Shown: positions 55,854 to 64,000 of the stretch, piece by piece | Position numbering within the stretch: position 1 is the stretch's first letter | How the letters are laid out: every line of letters starts with the position of its first letter | NCBI RefSeq assembly: GCF_029167645.1 | Contig: NZ_CP119147.1 | Coordinates: 1,488,001 to 1,552,000 of the forward strand | DNA: 64,000 bases | From: Streptomyces sp. AM 2-1-1 | GTDB taxonomy: Bacteria > Actinomycetota > Actinomycetes > Streptomycetales > Streptomycetaceae | Direction of reading: 5' to 3' | Position numbers and translations under genes: made by a program | The notes under the pieces: generated by a model | Databases searched by the model: none | Told to the model about the DNA's origin: nothing | The model's input: the letters and a program-made list of their open reading frames with translations, nothing else

Positions 55854-55890
55854 GCTGGGTACGGCTTTCAGGAAAGGAGTCGTACCCAGC
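55854..55890. terminator. Hairpin between convergent LysR and TetR genes
   Basis: GCTGGGTACG (55854-55863) pairs with CGTACCCAGC (55881-55890) around a 17-base loop. The right arm lies in the last codons of the TetR gene, so it may serve both directions. Confidence 0.6.
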
Positions 55891-56476
55891 TGGTGCTGAG
55901 CTCTTCGAGCATCTGCTCGTGGTCGAGCTTCCAGTCGGAGCCGGCCCAGTTCTGGGCGACGAAGTCGAGCTGCGCCATCGCCAGAACCCCTCGGAAGTGC
56001 CGCTGGTGCGGCTCCAGCCGGCCGGCCGCCGCGAGGCCCTCCGTGATGTCGCCGATGGCCTCCTCCATCCACCGTTCCACGAGGTCGGTGAGCTCCGGAT
56101 CGATCACCGCGGCGTCACGGCCGATCCGGATGATGGGCCGGATGGCGGGCCAGCTCTCGGCGGTCCGCCGGAGCCACGCCGTGATCGCCTCGGGCGAACC
56201 GTCGGCGACCGTGGCGACGAGGCCCGTGGCCGTGGAGCCGTGGTCGGCGGAGCCGACGCGGTGCAGGACCTCGTTGAGCTGCTCGTCGATGAGCGCCTTC
56301 ATCAGCTCACTGCGGGAGGAGAAGTACGCGTAAAAGGTGACCCGGGTGGTGCCGGCGGCGGTCGCGATCTCGTCGACCGTGGTGGCGGCGTACCCCTTCG
56401 TCTTGAACAGGCCGAGTCCTGACTCCAGCAGCAGACGACGTGTCATCCGCTTCTGTGCCTCACGAAGGTTCGCCAT
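55868..56476 (-). CDS. TetR-family transcriptional regulator
   Basis: A 202-residue regulator with HTH at about 10-55: LLLESGLGLFKTKGYAATTV, DEIATAAGTTRVTFYAYFSS. The ligand domain follows with no known specificity (TSWVRLLS at the end). It is convergent with the LysR gene and about 130 bases from the 3-hydroxybenzoate hydroxylase gene's 3' end. It could regulate the P450 block or the gentisate operon; no adjacent divergent partner makes the target clear. Confidence 0.9.
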   Translation of the reverse strand: MANLREAQKRMTRRLLLESGLGLFKTKGYAATTVDEIATAAGTTRVTFYAYFSSRSELMKALIDEQLNEVLHRVGSADHGSTATGLVATVADGSPEAITAWLRRTAESWPAIRPIIRIGRDAAVIDPELTDLVERWMEEAIGDITEGLAAAGRLEPHQRHFRGVLAMAQLDFVAQNWAGSDWKLDHEQMLEELSTSWVRLLS

Positions 56477-56603
56477 GACCGGATCCTAACGCGCGCGATC
56501 GTAGGCGGAACGGGCGGTGCGGCGGCCCCCTACTCCCACATCGCCCCAGGTCATACCCGTCAGTCCAGCCGCCGCGCTCCGGCCGCCGGACCGGAGGCAG
56601 GCG

Positions 56604-57953
56604 TCAGGGGGAGACGCTGTCGTCACCCGCCCCGTCCTGCCGCGCGGCGTCCGTCTCCCGCTGCCCCTTCTCCGCGCGGCCGGTACGGGCCGAGGAGAGC
56701 GGGATCGGGGTGAACATCGCGGGCTCCTCGACCGGGGCGAGCGCGGTGGGACCGTAGATCCAGTCGGTGAAGCCGTAGTCGTGGACGTCCAGGTCGCGCA
56801 TGATCGCGTTGCGGCTGAGCCGGTCCTCGCCGTCCAGGTGCCACAGGGCTCCCCAGGCGCGGGCGGTGGTCTGCACCCGTCGGCAGTGTTCGACGCGGAC
56901 GGCCTCGTAGGAGGCGAGCGCCGCGTCCCAGTCGAGGGCTTCGCCGTTCTCGCCGGCCAGGCGGGCCACGTGCCGGGCGAAGACCCAGCCGTCCTCGATC
57001 GCCATGATGGCGCCCTGCGCCATGTACTGGAGCGGCGGGTGCGCCGCGTCGCCGAGCAGGGCGATCCGGCCGTGCACCCAGTTCTCGATCGGGTTCCGGT
57101 CGAGCATCTGCCACCACCGGTCCCGCCACATCAGCGGGATGCCCCGGCGCACGGTGTCGCAGGTGGCGGCGAAGGCGGCGTCCAACTCGTCCGGGGTCCC
57201 CCAGTCTTCCTGACCGGCGAGTGCCTTTGGCGACTCGAAGACGGCGACCTGGTTGAACATCTCGCCCCCGCGCAGCGCGTACTGCACGAAGTGGCAGCGG
57301 GGGCCGACGTGGACGGTGACGTCCTTCTCCGCGACGCCGTTCTCCCGGACCTCGTCGATCGGCACGGCGGCGCGGTAGGCGACGTAGTCGGAGCTGACGA
57401 CGTCGTCGCCGACGAGTTTGCGGCGGGCCACCGAGTGCAGTCCGTCGGCGGCGATCACGACGGCCGCCTCCTCGGACCGCCCGTCCGCCAGGTGGATCCG
57501 AGCGCCGCCGTCGACGTGCTCGTAGTCGACGACCGTCCGGTCCGTCACCAGCTCCACCCCGGCCCTCCGGCAGGCGCGCAGGAAGATGCCGTGCAGGTCG
57601 CTGCGGTGGATCACCATGTACGGGAAGCCGTAGCGGCGCTCCAGGTCCCGCAGGTCGAGCCGGGTCAGTTCGGTGGCGTCGAGGGCGTCGCGCATCACCA
57701 TGTTCTCCGGAACCACGCCGAGTTCCTTGGCCTCGTCGAGCAGGCCGTACTCGTCCAGGATGCGCGTGCAGTTGGGGGCGATCTGGAGGCCGGCGCCGAC
57801 CTCACCGAACTCCGCGGCCCGTTCGAGCACCCGGACCCGCAGTCCCTGCCGGGCGAGGGCGAACGCGGAGCTGAGGCCGCCGATGCCGCCACCGACGACG
57901 ATCACGTCGGGTCGGTCACGCCGGTCACCGGGGGGCGGGGTCGCAAAGTTCAT
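56604..57953 (-). CDS. 3-hydroxybenzoate 6-hydroxylase-like FAD monooxygenase
   Basis: A 449-residue group A flavin hydroxylase: VIVVGGGIGGLSSAFALARQ at 17-36 (GxGxxG), AADGLHSVARRKLVG near 172 (DG), and ALLGDAAHPPLQYMAQGAIM near 296-315 (GD). HPPLQYMAQGA is characteristic of 3-hydroxybenzoate 6-hydroxylases (NagX type), which make gentisate using NADH. Context confirms: maleylpyruvate isomerase, fumarylpyruvate hydrolase and gentisate dioxygenase genes lie upstream on the same strand. Last gene of the operon. Salicylate 5-hydroxylation is the alternative. Confidence 0.88.
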   Translation of the reverse strand: MNFATPPPGDRRDRPDVIVVGGGIGGLSSAFALARQGLRVRVLERAAEFGEVGAGLQIAPNCTRILDEYGLLDEAKELGVVPENMVMRDALDATELTRLDLRDLERRYGFPYMVIHRSDLHGIFLRACRRAGVELVTDRTVVDYEHVDGGARIHLADGRSEEAAVVIAADGLHSVARRKLVGDDVVSSDYVAYRAAVPIDEVRENGVAEKDVTVHVGPRCHFVQYALRGGEMFNQVAVFESPKALAGQEDWGTPDELDAAFAATCDTVRRGIPLMWRDRWWQMLDRNPIENWVHGRIALLGDAAHPPLQYMAQGAIMAIEDGWVFARHVARLAGENGEALDWDAALASYEAVRVEHCRRVQTTARAWGALWHLDGEDRLSRNAIMRDLDVHDYGFTDWIYGPTALAPVEEPAMFTPIPLSSARTGRAEKGQRETDAARQDGAGDDSVSP

Positions 57954-58120
57954 GTTCGTGTCCTCGTGAAGGGCTGGCGAGTGCGGGACCGCACGAGCGG
58001 CGGGACGTCGTACGGCAAGTGCGGGTGTCGTACGCCGACCGGGGCGCGTCGTACGGCGGGCGAGGGGTCCGGGACCGGCCGACGGAGCCGGTACGGCCGG
58101 TCCCGGGGTTTTCCCGGCGG

Positions 58121-58843
58121 TCAGAGCCACCGCGTCAGGGCGGGCGCGGGTCCGCCACCGGGAGTCGTGAGGGTGTGCGCGCGCCCGGTGAGGTAAGCCG
58201 TGATCTCGTGGAGGGGGCCGGCGAGCGTGGTCGACGCACCGTCCCCCGGCAAGGTCCACGTCGCACCGGTGTCGGTCGCCTCCAGCACCAGCGCGGGGCC
58301 CTCCTCGGCGGCGCGCTTGGCGGCCACGTCGTCGCAGAGGGCGGTGAGGAAGTCGTCGGGGAGGTCGGCGAAAGTGGGCCCGCCGCCGAGATCGACCGCG
58401 TGGACGCACACCTCGCGGGAGCGCATCCAGGGCAGTTCGGTGGCGGGCACGGTGCGGCCATGGGCCGTGACCACCGAGGACCGCCACTGCTCCTCGGTGA
58501 GCGCATCCGTCGACTCCGCGAGCTTTCCGGTGGAGCGGTGCAGCCGGGCGGTAAGTTCGGCTGCCGGCATCCGGGCGCCCCGCTCGATGCCGTCGGCCCG
58601 CTCCTCGGGTGAGGCGTACATCGGCCTGGGCTCGCCGGTGGCGGCCCGGTGCACGAGGTTACCGAGGGCGTCGGCGTTGGCGGCGACGTGGGCGATCAGG
58701 TGCTTGCGGGTCCACCCCGGGAGCAGGCTGCTCGCGTTCATCCCGCTCTCGTCCAGGTCGGCCGCCCCGGTGAAGAGTTCGGTCCCGATCCGGGCCCAGC
58801 GGCGCGCATCGTCGAAGGTGCGGGACATCGCGTTCCGGGACAT
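58121..58843 (-). CDS. Mycothiol-dependent maleylpyruvate isomerase (DinB-like fold)
   Basis: A 240-residue protein of the actinobacterial maleylpyruvate isomerase family: DESGMNASSLLPGWTRKHLIAHVAANADAL near 30-60 (metal-binding His), MRSREVCVHAVDLG near 145, and a C-terminal domain with GDGASTTLAGPLHEITAYLTGRA. It converts maleylpyruvate, from gentisate cleavage, to fumarylpyruvate with mycothiol as cofactor. ATG 58843 overlaps the fumarylpyruvate hydrolase stop and has a GGAGGAG ribosome site inside that gene. Confidence 0.87.
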   Translation of the reverse strand: MSRNAMSRTFDDARRWARIGTELFTGAADLDESGMNASSLLPGWTRKHLIAHVAANADALGNLVHRAATGEPRPMYASPEERADGIERGARMPAAELTARLHRSTGKLAESTDALTEEQWRSSVVTAHGRTVPATELPWMRSREVCVHAVDLGGGPTFADLPDDFLTALCDDVAAKRAAEEGPALVLEATDTGATWTLPGDGASTTLAGPLHEITAYLTGRAHTLTTPGGGPAPALTRWL

Positions 58844-59691
58844 CAGAGAGACTCCTCCGTGACGACGGTGTTCTCCAGACGGCCCAGGCCCTGGATCTCC
58901 GCGACGACACGCTCGCCGCCGAGGAGGTAGCGGCCCGGCTCGCGGGCGTGCCCGACGCCTCCGGGGGTGCCGGTGGCGATGATGTCGCCGGGGTTGAGGC
59001 GCACGATCGTGGAGACGTACTCGACCAGCGCGACCGGGTCGAAGAGCAGGTCGGCGGTGGTGTCGGACTGCATGAGCTCGCCGTCCACGGTCAGCGTGAC
59101 GTCGAGTGCGGGGCGCGCGCCGCCGGGCAGTTCGTCGGGGGTGACGAGGAAGGGGCCGACCGGGGTGCTGGAGTCCCACATCTTGCCCTGCAGCCACTCA
59201 CGGGTGCGGAACTGCCAGTCGCGGCAGGTGAGGTCGTTGAGAACGGTGAACCCGGCGATGGCCCGCTCGGCCTCCTCGCCGCGGGCGCGCCGCACCCGGG
59301 TGCCGACGACGAGCGCGAGTTCGACCTCCCAGTCGAACGCGTCGGTCTCCTCGGGGCGGAGGATGTCGTCGGTGGCGCCGATCAGGGCGTCGGCGAACTT
59401 CGCGAAGAGGGTGGGGTGTTCCGGCAGATCCCGGCCCATCTCCTCGATGTGTGTGCGGTAGTTGAGCCCGACACAGATCACCTTCGAGGGTTGCGGGACG
59501 ACGGGCGCGTACGCCGCGCCGTCCGCGGGGTAGGTCCGCGCGGTCGCGGCGGTGGCCGCGGCGGCGTGCTCTGCCCAGCCCTCCTGGCCCAGCAGGGTGC
59601 CGATGTCCGGGGCGCCGAGGTCGATCAGGGTGTCGCCGTCGAGCCGGACGGCCCGGGTGGTGGCGCCGGTGCGCAGGGTGGCGAGCTTCAT
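58843..59691 (-). CDS. Fumarylpyruvate hydrolase (fumarylacetoacetate hydrolase family)
   Basis: A 282-residue FAH-family enzyme: VICVGLNYRTHIEEMG near 71-86, metal-binding acidic residues in DAFDWEVELALVVG near 117-130, SSTPVGPFLVTPDEL near 173, and GDIIATGTPGGVG near 240. In the gentisate route it splits fumarylpyruvate to fumarate and pyruvate. Its ATG overlaps the gentisate dioxygenase stop (ATGA at 59688), and its stop overlaps the isomerase start. Confidence 0.9.
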   Translation of the reverse strand: MKLATLRTGATTRAVRLDGDTLIDLGAPDIGTLLGQEGWAEHAAAATAATARTYPADGAAYAPVVPQPSKVICVGLNYRTHIEEMGRDLPEHPTLFAKFADALIGATDDILRPEETDAFDWEVELALVVGTRVRRARGEEAERAIAGFTVLNDLTCRDWQFRTREWLQGKMWDSSTPVGPFLVTPDELPGGARPALDVTLTVDGELMQSDTTADLLFDPVALVEYVSTIVRLNPGDIIATGTPGGVGHAREPGRYLLGGERVVAEIQGLGRLENTVVTEESL

Positions 59692-60944
59692 CGGGTGGTT
59701 CCTTCCACGTGAGTGCGGTCGAGCCGTAGCGCTTCGAAGATCGGGGAGTCGCTGAACCGGAAGAGGTCGAGGGCTCCGGATTCGGAGTCGGTGGCGCCTG
59801 CTTCGGAGCGCACGGAGAGCGGCTGCCATGAGGGGACGACGAAGAGGTCACCGCGGGTGACCGCCCAGGACGTCTCGCCGACGGTGACGGTGCCGGAGCC
59901 GTTGAAGACCTGGTAGACGGAGGAGCCGGTTTCGCGGACGGGCGCGGTCTCCGCGCCGCGCACGACACGGTGCACCTCGGCACGGATGGTGGGCAGCACG
60001 TCGGCGCCGGTGGCGGGGTCGCTGAAGCGTACGGCCGCGTGGCCGGGCTCGACCGTACCCGCGAATCCCTCGTACTCCAGAGCGAGTTGGTCGTTCAGCG
60101 CCCGGTCGGTGTGCTCCCAGCGGTAGGCGAGCAGGGGCGAGCCGGGGGCGGCGGGCGTCCCGGCCGAGACCGGGCGCAGCCCCGGGTGGCCCCAGAGTCG
60201 CTCGGCGCGCGAGCGGGCCGGGGTGATGCGCTCGGCCTCACTGATCGCGTCCCGGCCGTACTCGAAGAACTGGGCCTCGTTGGCGTACTGGAACGGGATG
60301 TCGAGCCCGTCGATCCAGGCCATCGGCTCGCTGGTGGCATTGTGGTGGGCGTGCATGTTCCATCCGGCCTGCGGCAGGAAGTCGCCGCGCCGCATGGCGA
60401 CGGGGTCGCCGCCGACGACGGTCCACACGCCCTCGCCCTCGACGACGAATCGGAACGCGTGCTGGGTGTGGCGGTGCTCCGGGGCGTCCTCGCCGGGCAT
60501 CAGGTACTGGATGGCGGCCCACAGGGTGGGCGTGGCGAACGGCCTGCCGCCCAGGGAGGGGTTGGCCAGGGCGATGGCGCGGCGCTCACCGCCCCGGCCG
60601 ACCGGGACCAGTTCGCCGGCCCGGGCCGCGAGTTCGCGCAGGCTGTCCCAGCGCCAGACGTGCGGGACGGCGCGGGAGCGCGGGTGGGCCGGCATGAGGT
60701 CGCCGATCTCGGTCCAGAGTGGGACGAGGAGTTCCTGTTCGAAGCCCCGGTAGAGCTCCTGGAGCGCCGGGGTGACGTCGGGCCGACCCGGTGCGGCGAG
60801 GGCCGCCAGCCGTACCGGGGAGCCCGTGGGGTGGTCGTGGGCTTCGTCCGGGGCGGCGTCGGGGACGCCGCCCCGTGCGCCGTCGGGGGCGAGGGAGGAG
60901 GGGGTCACGGGCTCAGCGTGCCGCCGAGTGCGCCCAGAAGACAT
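59688..60944 (-). CDS. Gentisate 1,2-dioxygenase (bicupin)
   Basis: About 418 residues with two cupin domains. The first has iron ligands in PEHRHTQHAFRFVVEGEGVW near 155-174 and RRGDFLPQAGWNMHAHHN near 186-203; the second is GSSVYQVFNGSGTVTVGE. It opens gentisate to maleylpyruvate with Fe(II) and oxygen. Start ATG 60944 is tentative; no clear ribosome site, and GTG 60908 is an alternative. It is the first gene of the leftward gentisate operon, divergent from the IclR gene. Confidence 0.9.
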   Translation of the reverse strand: MSSGRTRRHAEPVTPSSLAPDGARGGVPDAAPDEAHDHPTGSPVRLAALAAPGRPDVTPALQELYRGFEQELLVPLWTEIGDLMPAHPRSRAVPHVWRWDSLRELAARAGELVPVGRGGERRAIALANPSLGGRPFATPTLWAAIQYLMPGEDAPEHRHTQHAFRFVVEGEGVWTVVGGDPVAMRRGDFLPQAGWNMHAHHNATSEPMAWIDGLDIPFQYANEAQFFEYGRDAISEAERITPARSRAERLWGHPGLRPVSAGTPAAPGSPLLAYRWEHTDRALNDQLALEYEGFAGTVEPGHAAVRFSDPATGADVLPTIRAEVHRVVRGAETAPVRETGSSVYQVFNGSGTVTVGETSWAVTRGDLFVVPSWQPLSVRSEAGATDSESGALDLFRFSDSPIFEALRLDRTHVEGTTR

Positions 60945-60947
60945 GTA

Positions 60948-60966
60948 GATTCTGGAGAGCAGAATC
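60948..60966. promoter_or_regulatory. Candidate IclR operator
   Basis: GATTCTG-GAGAG-CAGAATC is a perfect 7-bp-arm inverted repeat between the divergent gentisate dioxygenase and IclR genes. It starts 4 bases upstream of the chosen dioxygenase ATG, a position where a bound regulator would block initiation. IclR proteins commonly bind such short inverted repeats. Confidence 0.6.
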
Positions 60967-61059
60967 GGCAGGATCCAGGGGTCCGGATCCGACAGCGTCC
61001 CGACTTGCTCAAGGACAGCCCTCAGACACGGCTCAGGCCGCACCGGGAGACGAGACGCC

Positions 61060-61836
61060 GTGGACAAGCCGCTCAAGACGCCGCCGCCGTACCCGATCGC
61101 GAGCGTGGACCACGCGCTGAGGGCGGCGACCATGCTGCAGATGGAGGGCGGGGCGACCGTCTCGCAGGTCGCCGAGCGGCTGGGGGTGGCCCGCTCGACG
61201 GCCCATCGGCTGCTGGCGATGCTCGTCTACCGGGACTTCGCGGTCCGGGACGAGAACCGCGGCTACCGCGCGGGCCCGGTCCTCGAACTGGCGGCGCACT
61301 CGCAGTCGCGGGTCTCTCTGCTGCGGGCGGCCGCGCTCCCCCATCTGCGGCGGCTGGTCGACCTGCTGGACGAGACCGCCAACCTCACCGTCCGTACCGG
61401 GGACACCGCGCGGTTCATCGCCAGTGCGGAGAGCGGGCAGGCGCTGCGGGTCGGCTCCAGGGAGGGAATGGTGTTCCCGGCCCACCGCACGACCGCCGGG
61501 CTCCTCCTGCTCTCCGGGCTCGACGACGGGGAACTGGCGGAGGTCTACTCCCCCGAGCGCTACCGCGACCGCCCCGCCGACCGCCCGGACCTCGTGCGGT
61601 TGCGGGCCGAGCTGGACCTCATCGGCCGCAACGGATTCGCCGTCAACCAGGAGCGCTCCGAGCGCGGGCTAGTCGCCGTCGGGGTTCCGGTACGCGACCA
61701 GGGCGGTACGGCGGTGGCGGGCTTGTCCGTGTCGATGCCCAGCGTGCGCTACGACCCTCATGGCCTGCCGTCCTTGGTCGCCACCCTCTCCGGGGCGGCA
61801 CGGGCCCTGGAAGCGGACATGGCCGCCGCGCGCTGA
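61060..61836 (+). CDS. IclR-family transcriptional regulator
   Basis: A 258-residue regulator. The winged HTH spans about 14-75 (GATVSQVAERLGVARSTAHR, LLAMLVYRDFAVRD). The C-terminal effector domain has ETANLTVRTGDTARFIASAE near 104-123 and the typical GRNGFAVNQERSERGLVAVG near 189-208. GTG 61060 start. Divergent from the gentisate operon with an operator candidate between, so it most likely controls those genes in response to gentisate or a hydroxybenzoate. Confidence 0.92.
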   Translation: MDKPLKTPPPYPIASVDHALRAATMLQMEGGATVSQVAERLGVARSTAHRLLAMLVYRDFAVRDENRGYRAGPVLELAAHSQSRVSLLRAAALPHLRRLVDLLDETANLTVRTGDTARFIASAESGQALRVGSREGMVFPAHRTTAGLLLLSGLDDGELAEVYSPERYRDRPADRPDLVRLRAELDLIGRNGFAVNQERSERGLVAVGVPVRDQGGTAVAGLSVSMPSVRYDPHGLPSLVATLSGAARALEADMAAAR

Positions 61837-62210
61837 GCGCCCCGGTTGCCCGCGCGGACCCTGTCGGCAGGCACGAGATACCCATACACAGAGACTAATT
61901 TGCTTAAGACGCGCACGTTTCATTGACGTGACGTAAAGCCAGATGCCATCCTCCCTGGCACCGCGCCTGATTCGCAGTGCATTCCCCCCTCCACCGCGAT
62001 TACGGCAGCGGCTCGCCTCGTCCGTGCCGTAGGTACCCGTCCCACGCCGGCGGCACCATGCCCCGCCGCGAGGCACTTCGGCGTACCCGGTCCGGGTCCG
62101 GGCGAGACCGGAGCGAGCGGAGACGCTCGCCCGCCCTCCCCCGCTCCGGCAGTCGGCCGGAGCCCGTTCCGCCCCAGGGCGGCACCCCACTTCCCAGCCA
62201 GGGAGAAGCA
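61837..62210. promoter_or_regulatory. 374-base leader of the MFS gene
   Basis: The AT-richer stretch 61880-61950 contains TTGACG (61923-61928) and is the best promoter candidate for the downstream transporter. A small hairpin-like GCGAGCGGAGACGCTCGC segment lies near 62110-62130. No supported gene. Confidence 0.35.
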
Positions 62211-63842
62211 ATGACGCTCAACAACGGGACGAAGTCGTCCCCCGGCCCAACCGCGGGGGCGGCCCGGAAACCGGGCTACGCGGGAACGCTGGCTGCCACC
62301 TGCTGTGCGGTGTTCGTGGCCCAGGTGGCCAACGCGCTGCCGGCCTCGCTCAACGGACTCTTCCAGCAGGACCTGAACACCCACGGCTCGCAACTGACGT
62401 GGATCACCTCGGCGTTCATGGTCGCGGTGGTCTGCTTCGAGTTCACCTTCGGCGTGCTCGGCGACATGTTCGGGCGCAAGCGCCTGATCACCATCGGCGC
62501 CGGTCTGGTCGCCGCGGGCAGCACCGTGGCGGCGCTCGCCCCCAACGTGCACGTCCTCTGGGTCGGCACCGCGCTGAACGGCCTCGGCGCCGGCGCCATG
62601 TTCCCCGGCTCGCTCACCATGCTCACCTCGGTCACCCGCACCAACCGTGAACGGGCCCACACCGTCGCCCTGTGGAGCGGCTTCCTCTCCGCCGGCGCGG
62701 CCGTCTCGCCCCTGATCGGCGGGGCTTTCGCCCAAATCGGCTCCTGGCGCGGCTCCTTCTGGGTGCTCGTCGGGCTCGCGGTGGCGAGCATGGTGCTCAG
62801 CCTCGTCCTGACCACGGAGTCGAAGGCGCCGGAAGGCCGCGAACTCGACGTGCCCGGCCAGATCACCTTCGCCATCGGCTTCGTCCTTGTGCTCTTCGCG
62901 GCCGTCGAAGGGCCGGAATCGGGCTGGTTCACCCTCCCCGTCATCCTGGGCTTCGGTATCGGCCTCTGCTTCCTCGTCGGCTTCGTGGTGGTCGAACTGG
63001 GCGCCAGGTCCCCCATCTTCGACCTGACGCTCTTCCGGAACCGGGCCTTCACCGTCGCGTCCGTGGTCGCCGTCATCGGCATGCTCGCCTTCCTCGGCGC
63101 GTGCTTCGCGACGAGCATGTGGCTCGGTCCGATCCAGCACCAGGGACCGATGCGGGTCGCCATACCGTTCCTGCTGCTCCAAGGGCCCGCGTTCGTCCTC
63201 ATCCCGGTCGTCTCCCGACTGCTCCACCGGGTCGCCCCAACCTGGCTGCTGACCACGGGCTTCACCCTGATGGCCATCGGCTGCCTGCTCTGCACCCGGC
63301 TCGACATCAACGACCCCGGCCTGGGCGCCTTCGTCGTCCCCGACCTGCTGATCGGCATCGGCTTCGCGCTCTGCGTGAGTTCGGTGACGGCCGTCGCGCT
63401 CAACAGCGTGGCCCCGCACCGGGCCGGCATGGCGAGCGCCACCACCAACATGCTCCGTGACCTCGGGTTCGCCCTCGGCCCGGTCCTCGTCAGCGCGATC
63501 GCGCTGAGCAAGGCGGGCAGCGCCTTCACGGTGAACCTGACCGGCGCGGACATCCCCCTCGTCGACCGGGGCGCCGCGCGCGGCATCGCCGCCGACGGCG
63601 GCCCGATCGCCGTCAACAGCCTCCCGGCCGGCACCCCGGGATCGGCTGCGCACGCCATCGCCCTCGACGCCCTCGGCACCGGCTTCACCGGCGCCTTCCT
63701 CGTCTGCGGCGTCGCCGCCGCCGTGGCCGCGGTTCTGACCGCCGTCGGCATGATCGGCATCCGCCCGCACCGGACGGACGACCACGACCCCGCGGGCCCC
63801 GCCGACGTACGGCAGGGGACGCCGGAGCACGCGGCAAGGTGA
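62211..63842 (+). CDS. MFS transporter, DHA2-like (14-TM)
   Basis: A 543-residue membrane protein with about 14 hydrophobic segments. FGVLGDMFGRKRLITIGAGL near 82-101 is motif A; GFLSAGAAVSPLIGGAFAQ near 160 is the antiporter motif C. The chosen ATG 62211 has GGGAG 5 bases before; upstream in-frame codons belong to non-coding leader. It follows the IclR gene on the same strand and may import or export aromatic acids, or act as an unrelated drug exporter. A terminator follows. Confidence 0.88.
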   Translation: MTLNNGTKSSPGPTAGAARKPGYAGTLAATCCAVFVAQVANALPASLNGLFQQDLNTHGSQLTWITSAFMVAVVCFEFTFGVLGDMFGRKRLITIGAGLVAAGSTVAALAPNVHVLWVGTALNGLGAGAMFPGSLTMLTSVTRTNRERAHTVALWSGFLSAGAAVSPLIGGAFAQIGSWRGSFWVLVGLAVASMVLSLVLTTESKAPEGRELDVPGQITFAIGFVLVLFAAVEGPESGWFTLPVILGFGIGLCFLVGFVVVELGARSPIFDLTLFRNRAFTVASVVAVIGMLAFLGACFATSMWLGPIQHQGPMRVAIPFLLLQGPAFVLIPVVSRLLHRVAPTWLLTTGFTLMAIGCLLCTRLDINDPGLGAFVVPDLLIGIGFALCVSSVTAVALNSVAPHRAGMASATTNMLRDLGFALGPVLVSAIALSKAGSAFTVNLTGADIPLVDRGAARGIAADGGPIAVNSLPAGTPGSAAHAIALDALGTGFTGAFLVCGVAAAVAAVLTAVGMIGIRPHRTDDHDPAGPADVRQGTPEHAAR

Positions 63843-63935
63843 CGTCCGCGGCGGGCCGTGCATCTCGGAGGGGTGAGCGGCCCGCCGGGGGCGGCCGGTC
63901 GGTGTGGCGGCGGCTTGTGCACCGGCGACGCCGGG

Positions 63936-63957
63936 AATGCCCCCTGGGCGGGGCATT
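63936..63957 (+). terminator. Terminator hairpin after the MFS gene
   Basis: AATGCCCC (63936-63943) pairs with GGGGCATT (63950-63957) around a 6-base loop and is followed by TTCT. It lies 94 bases after the MFS stop. The remaining bases to 64000 show no gene. Confidence 0.6.
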
Positions 63958-64000
63958 TCTCGCCATTGTGGTAATGACCATGGGCCACAGAACTCCGTCC

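Overview
The window is about 72% G+C, with tightly coupled operons (ATGA, GTGA and TTGA overlaps), GTG/TTG starts and several mycothiol-linked enzymes. It looks like a Streptomyces or close actinomycete chromosome segment. No tRNA, rRNA, insertion sequence, CRISPR array or replication origin was seen. The first ~39.6 kb is dense with secondary-metabolism genes; the rest is mostly stress and catabolic genes.

Left part (1-14.5 kb). A leftward operon carries phzB, phzC, phzD and the start of phzE, which runs off the window edge. These make and condense the phenazine precursor from chorismate. Upstream is an acyl-CoA-dehydrogenase-fold flavin oxygenase. Diverging rightward is a small carrier-protein cassette: methyltransferase, AurF-type diiron N-oxygenase, stand-alone carrier protein and class II aaRS-like amino acid:carrier protein ligase. 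Just downstream lie an alpha/beta hydrolase, a phosphopantetheinyl transferase, a covalent-flavin oxidase and a 14-TM exporter. The simplest reading is an amino acid loaded on a carrier protein, N-oxidised, possibly methylated, and released. A LysR/SnoaL-like pair closes this part.

Middle part (15-39.6 kb). It starts with a StrR/NovG-like regulator. Next comes a nitrite-making pair: a CreE-like aspartate N-oxygenase and a CreD-like nitrosuccinate lyase, coupled to an unusual degenerate adenylation-methyltransferase fusion. A LuxR-type regulator and an aromatic aminotransferase follow. A long leftward set carries the complete p-aminophenylalanine route (4-amino-4-deoxychorismate synthase, mutase, dehydrogenase), a CreM-like diazotase candidate, a mycothiol nitroreductase-like protein, three ATP-grasp modules in two genes, and two related MFS exporters. 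The set predicts aryl-amine diazotisation by enzymatic nitrite followed by peptide-type ligation. I cannot match this combination to a known product.

Right part (39.9-64 kb). It holds a lysine/ornithine-type decarboxylase whose 3' end is tandemly duplicated, a large-subunit catalase and a stress-type SDR. A hydrolytic/oxidative catabolic block follows: CocE hydrolase, metallo-beta-lactamase fold protein, esterase, flavin hydroxylase, and two phosphotriesterase-family paralogues of which one has lost its metal ligands. Then come a P450-ferredoxin-reductase set and LysR and TetR regulators. Last is a 3-hydroxybenzoate/gentisate operon (6-hydroxylase, mycothiol-type maleylpyruvate isomerase, fumarylpyruvate hydrolase, gentisate dioxygenase), divergent from an IclR regulator, and an MFS transporter. 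Functions are inferred from motifs and remembered families; no database search was run.
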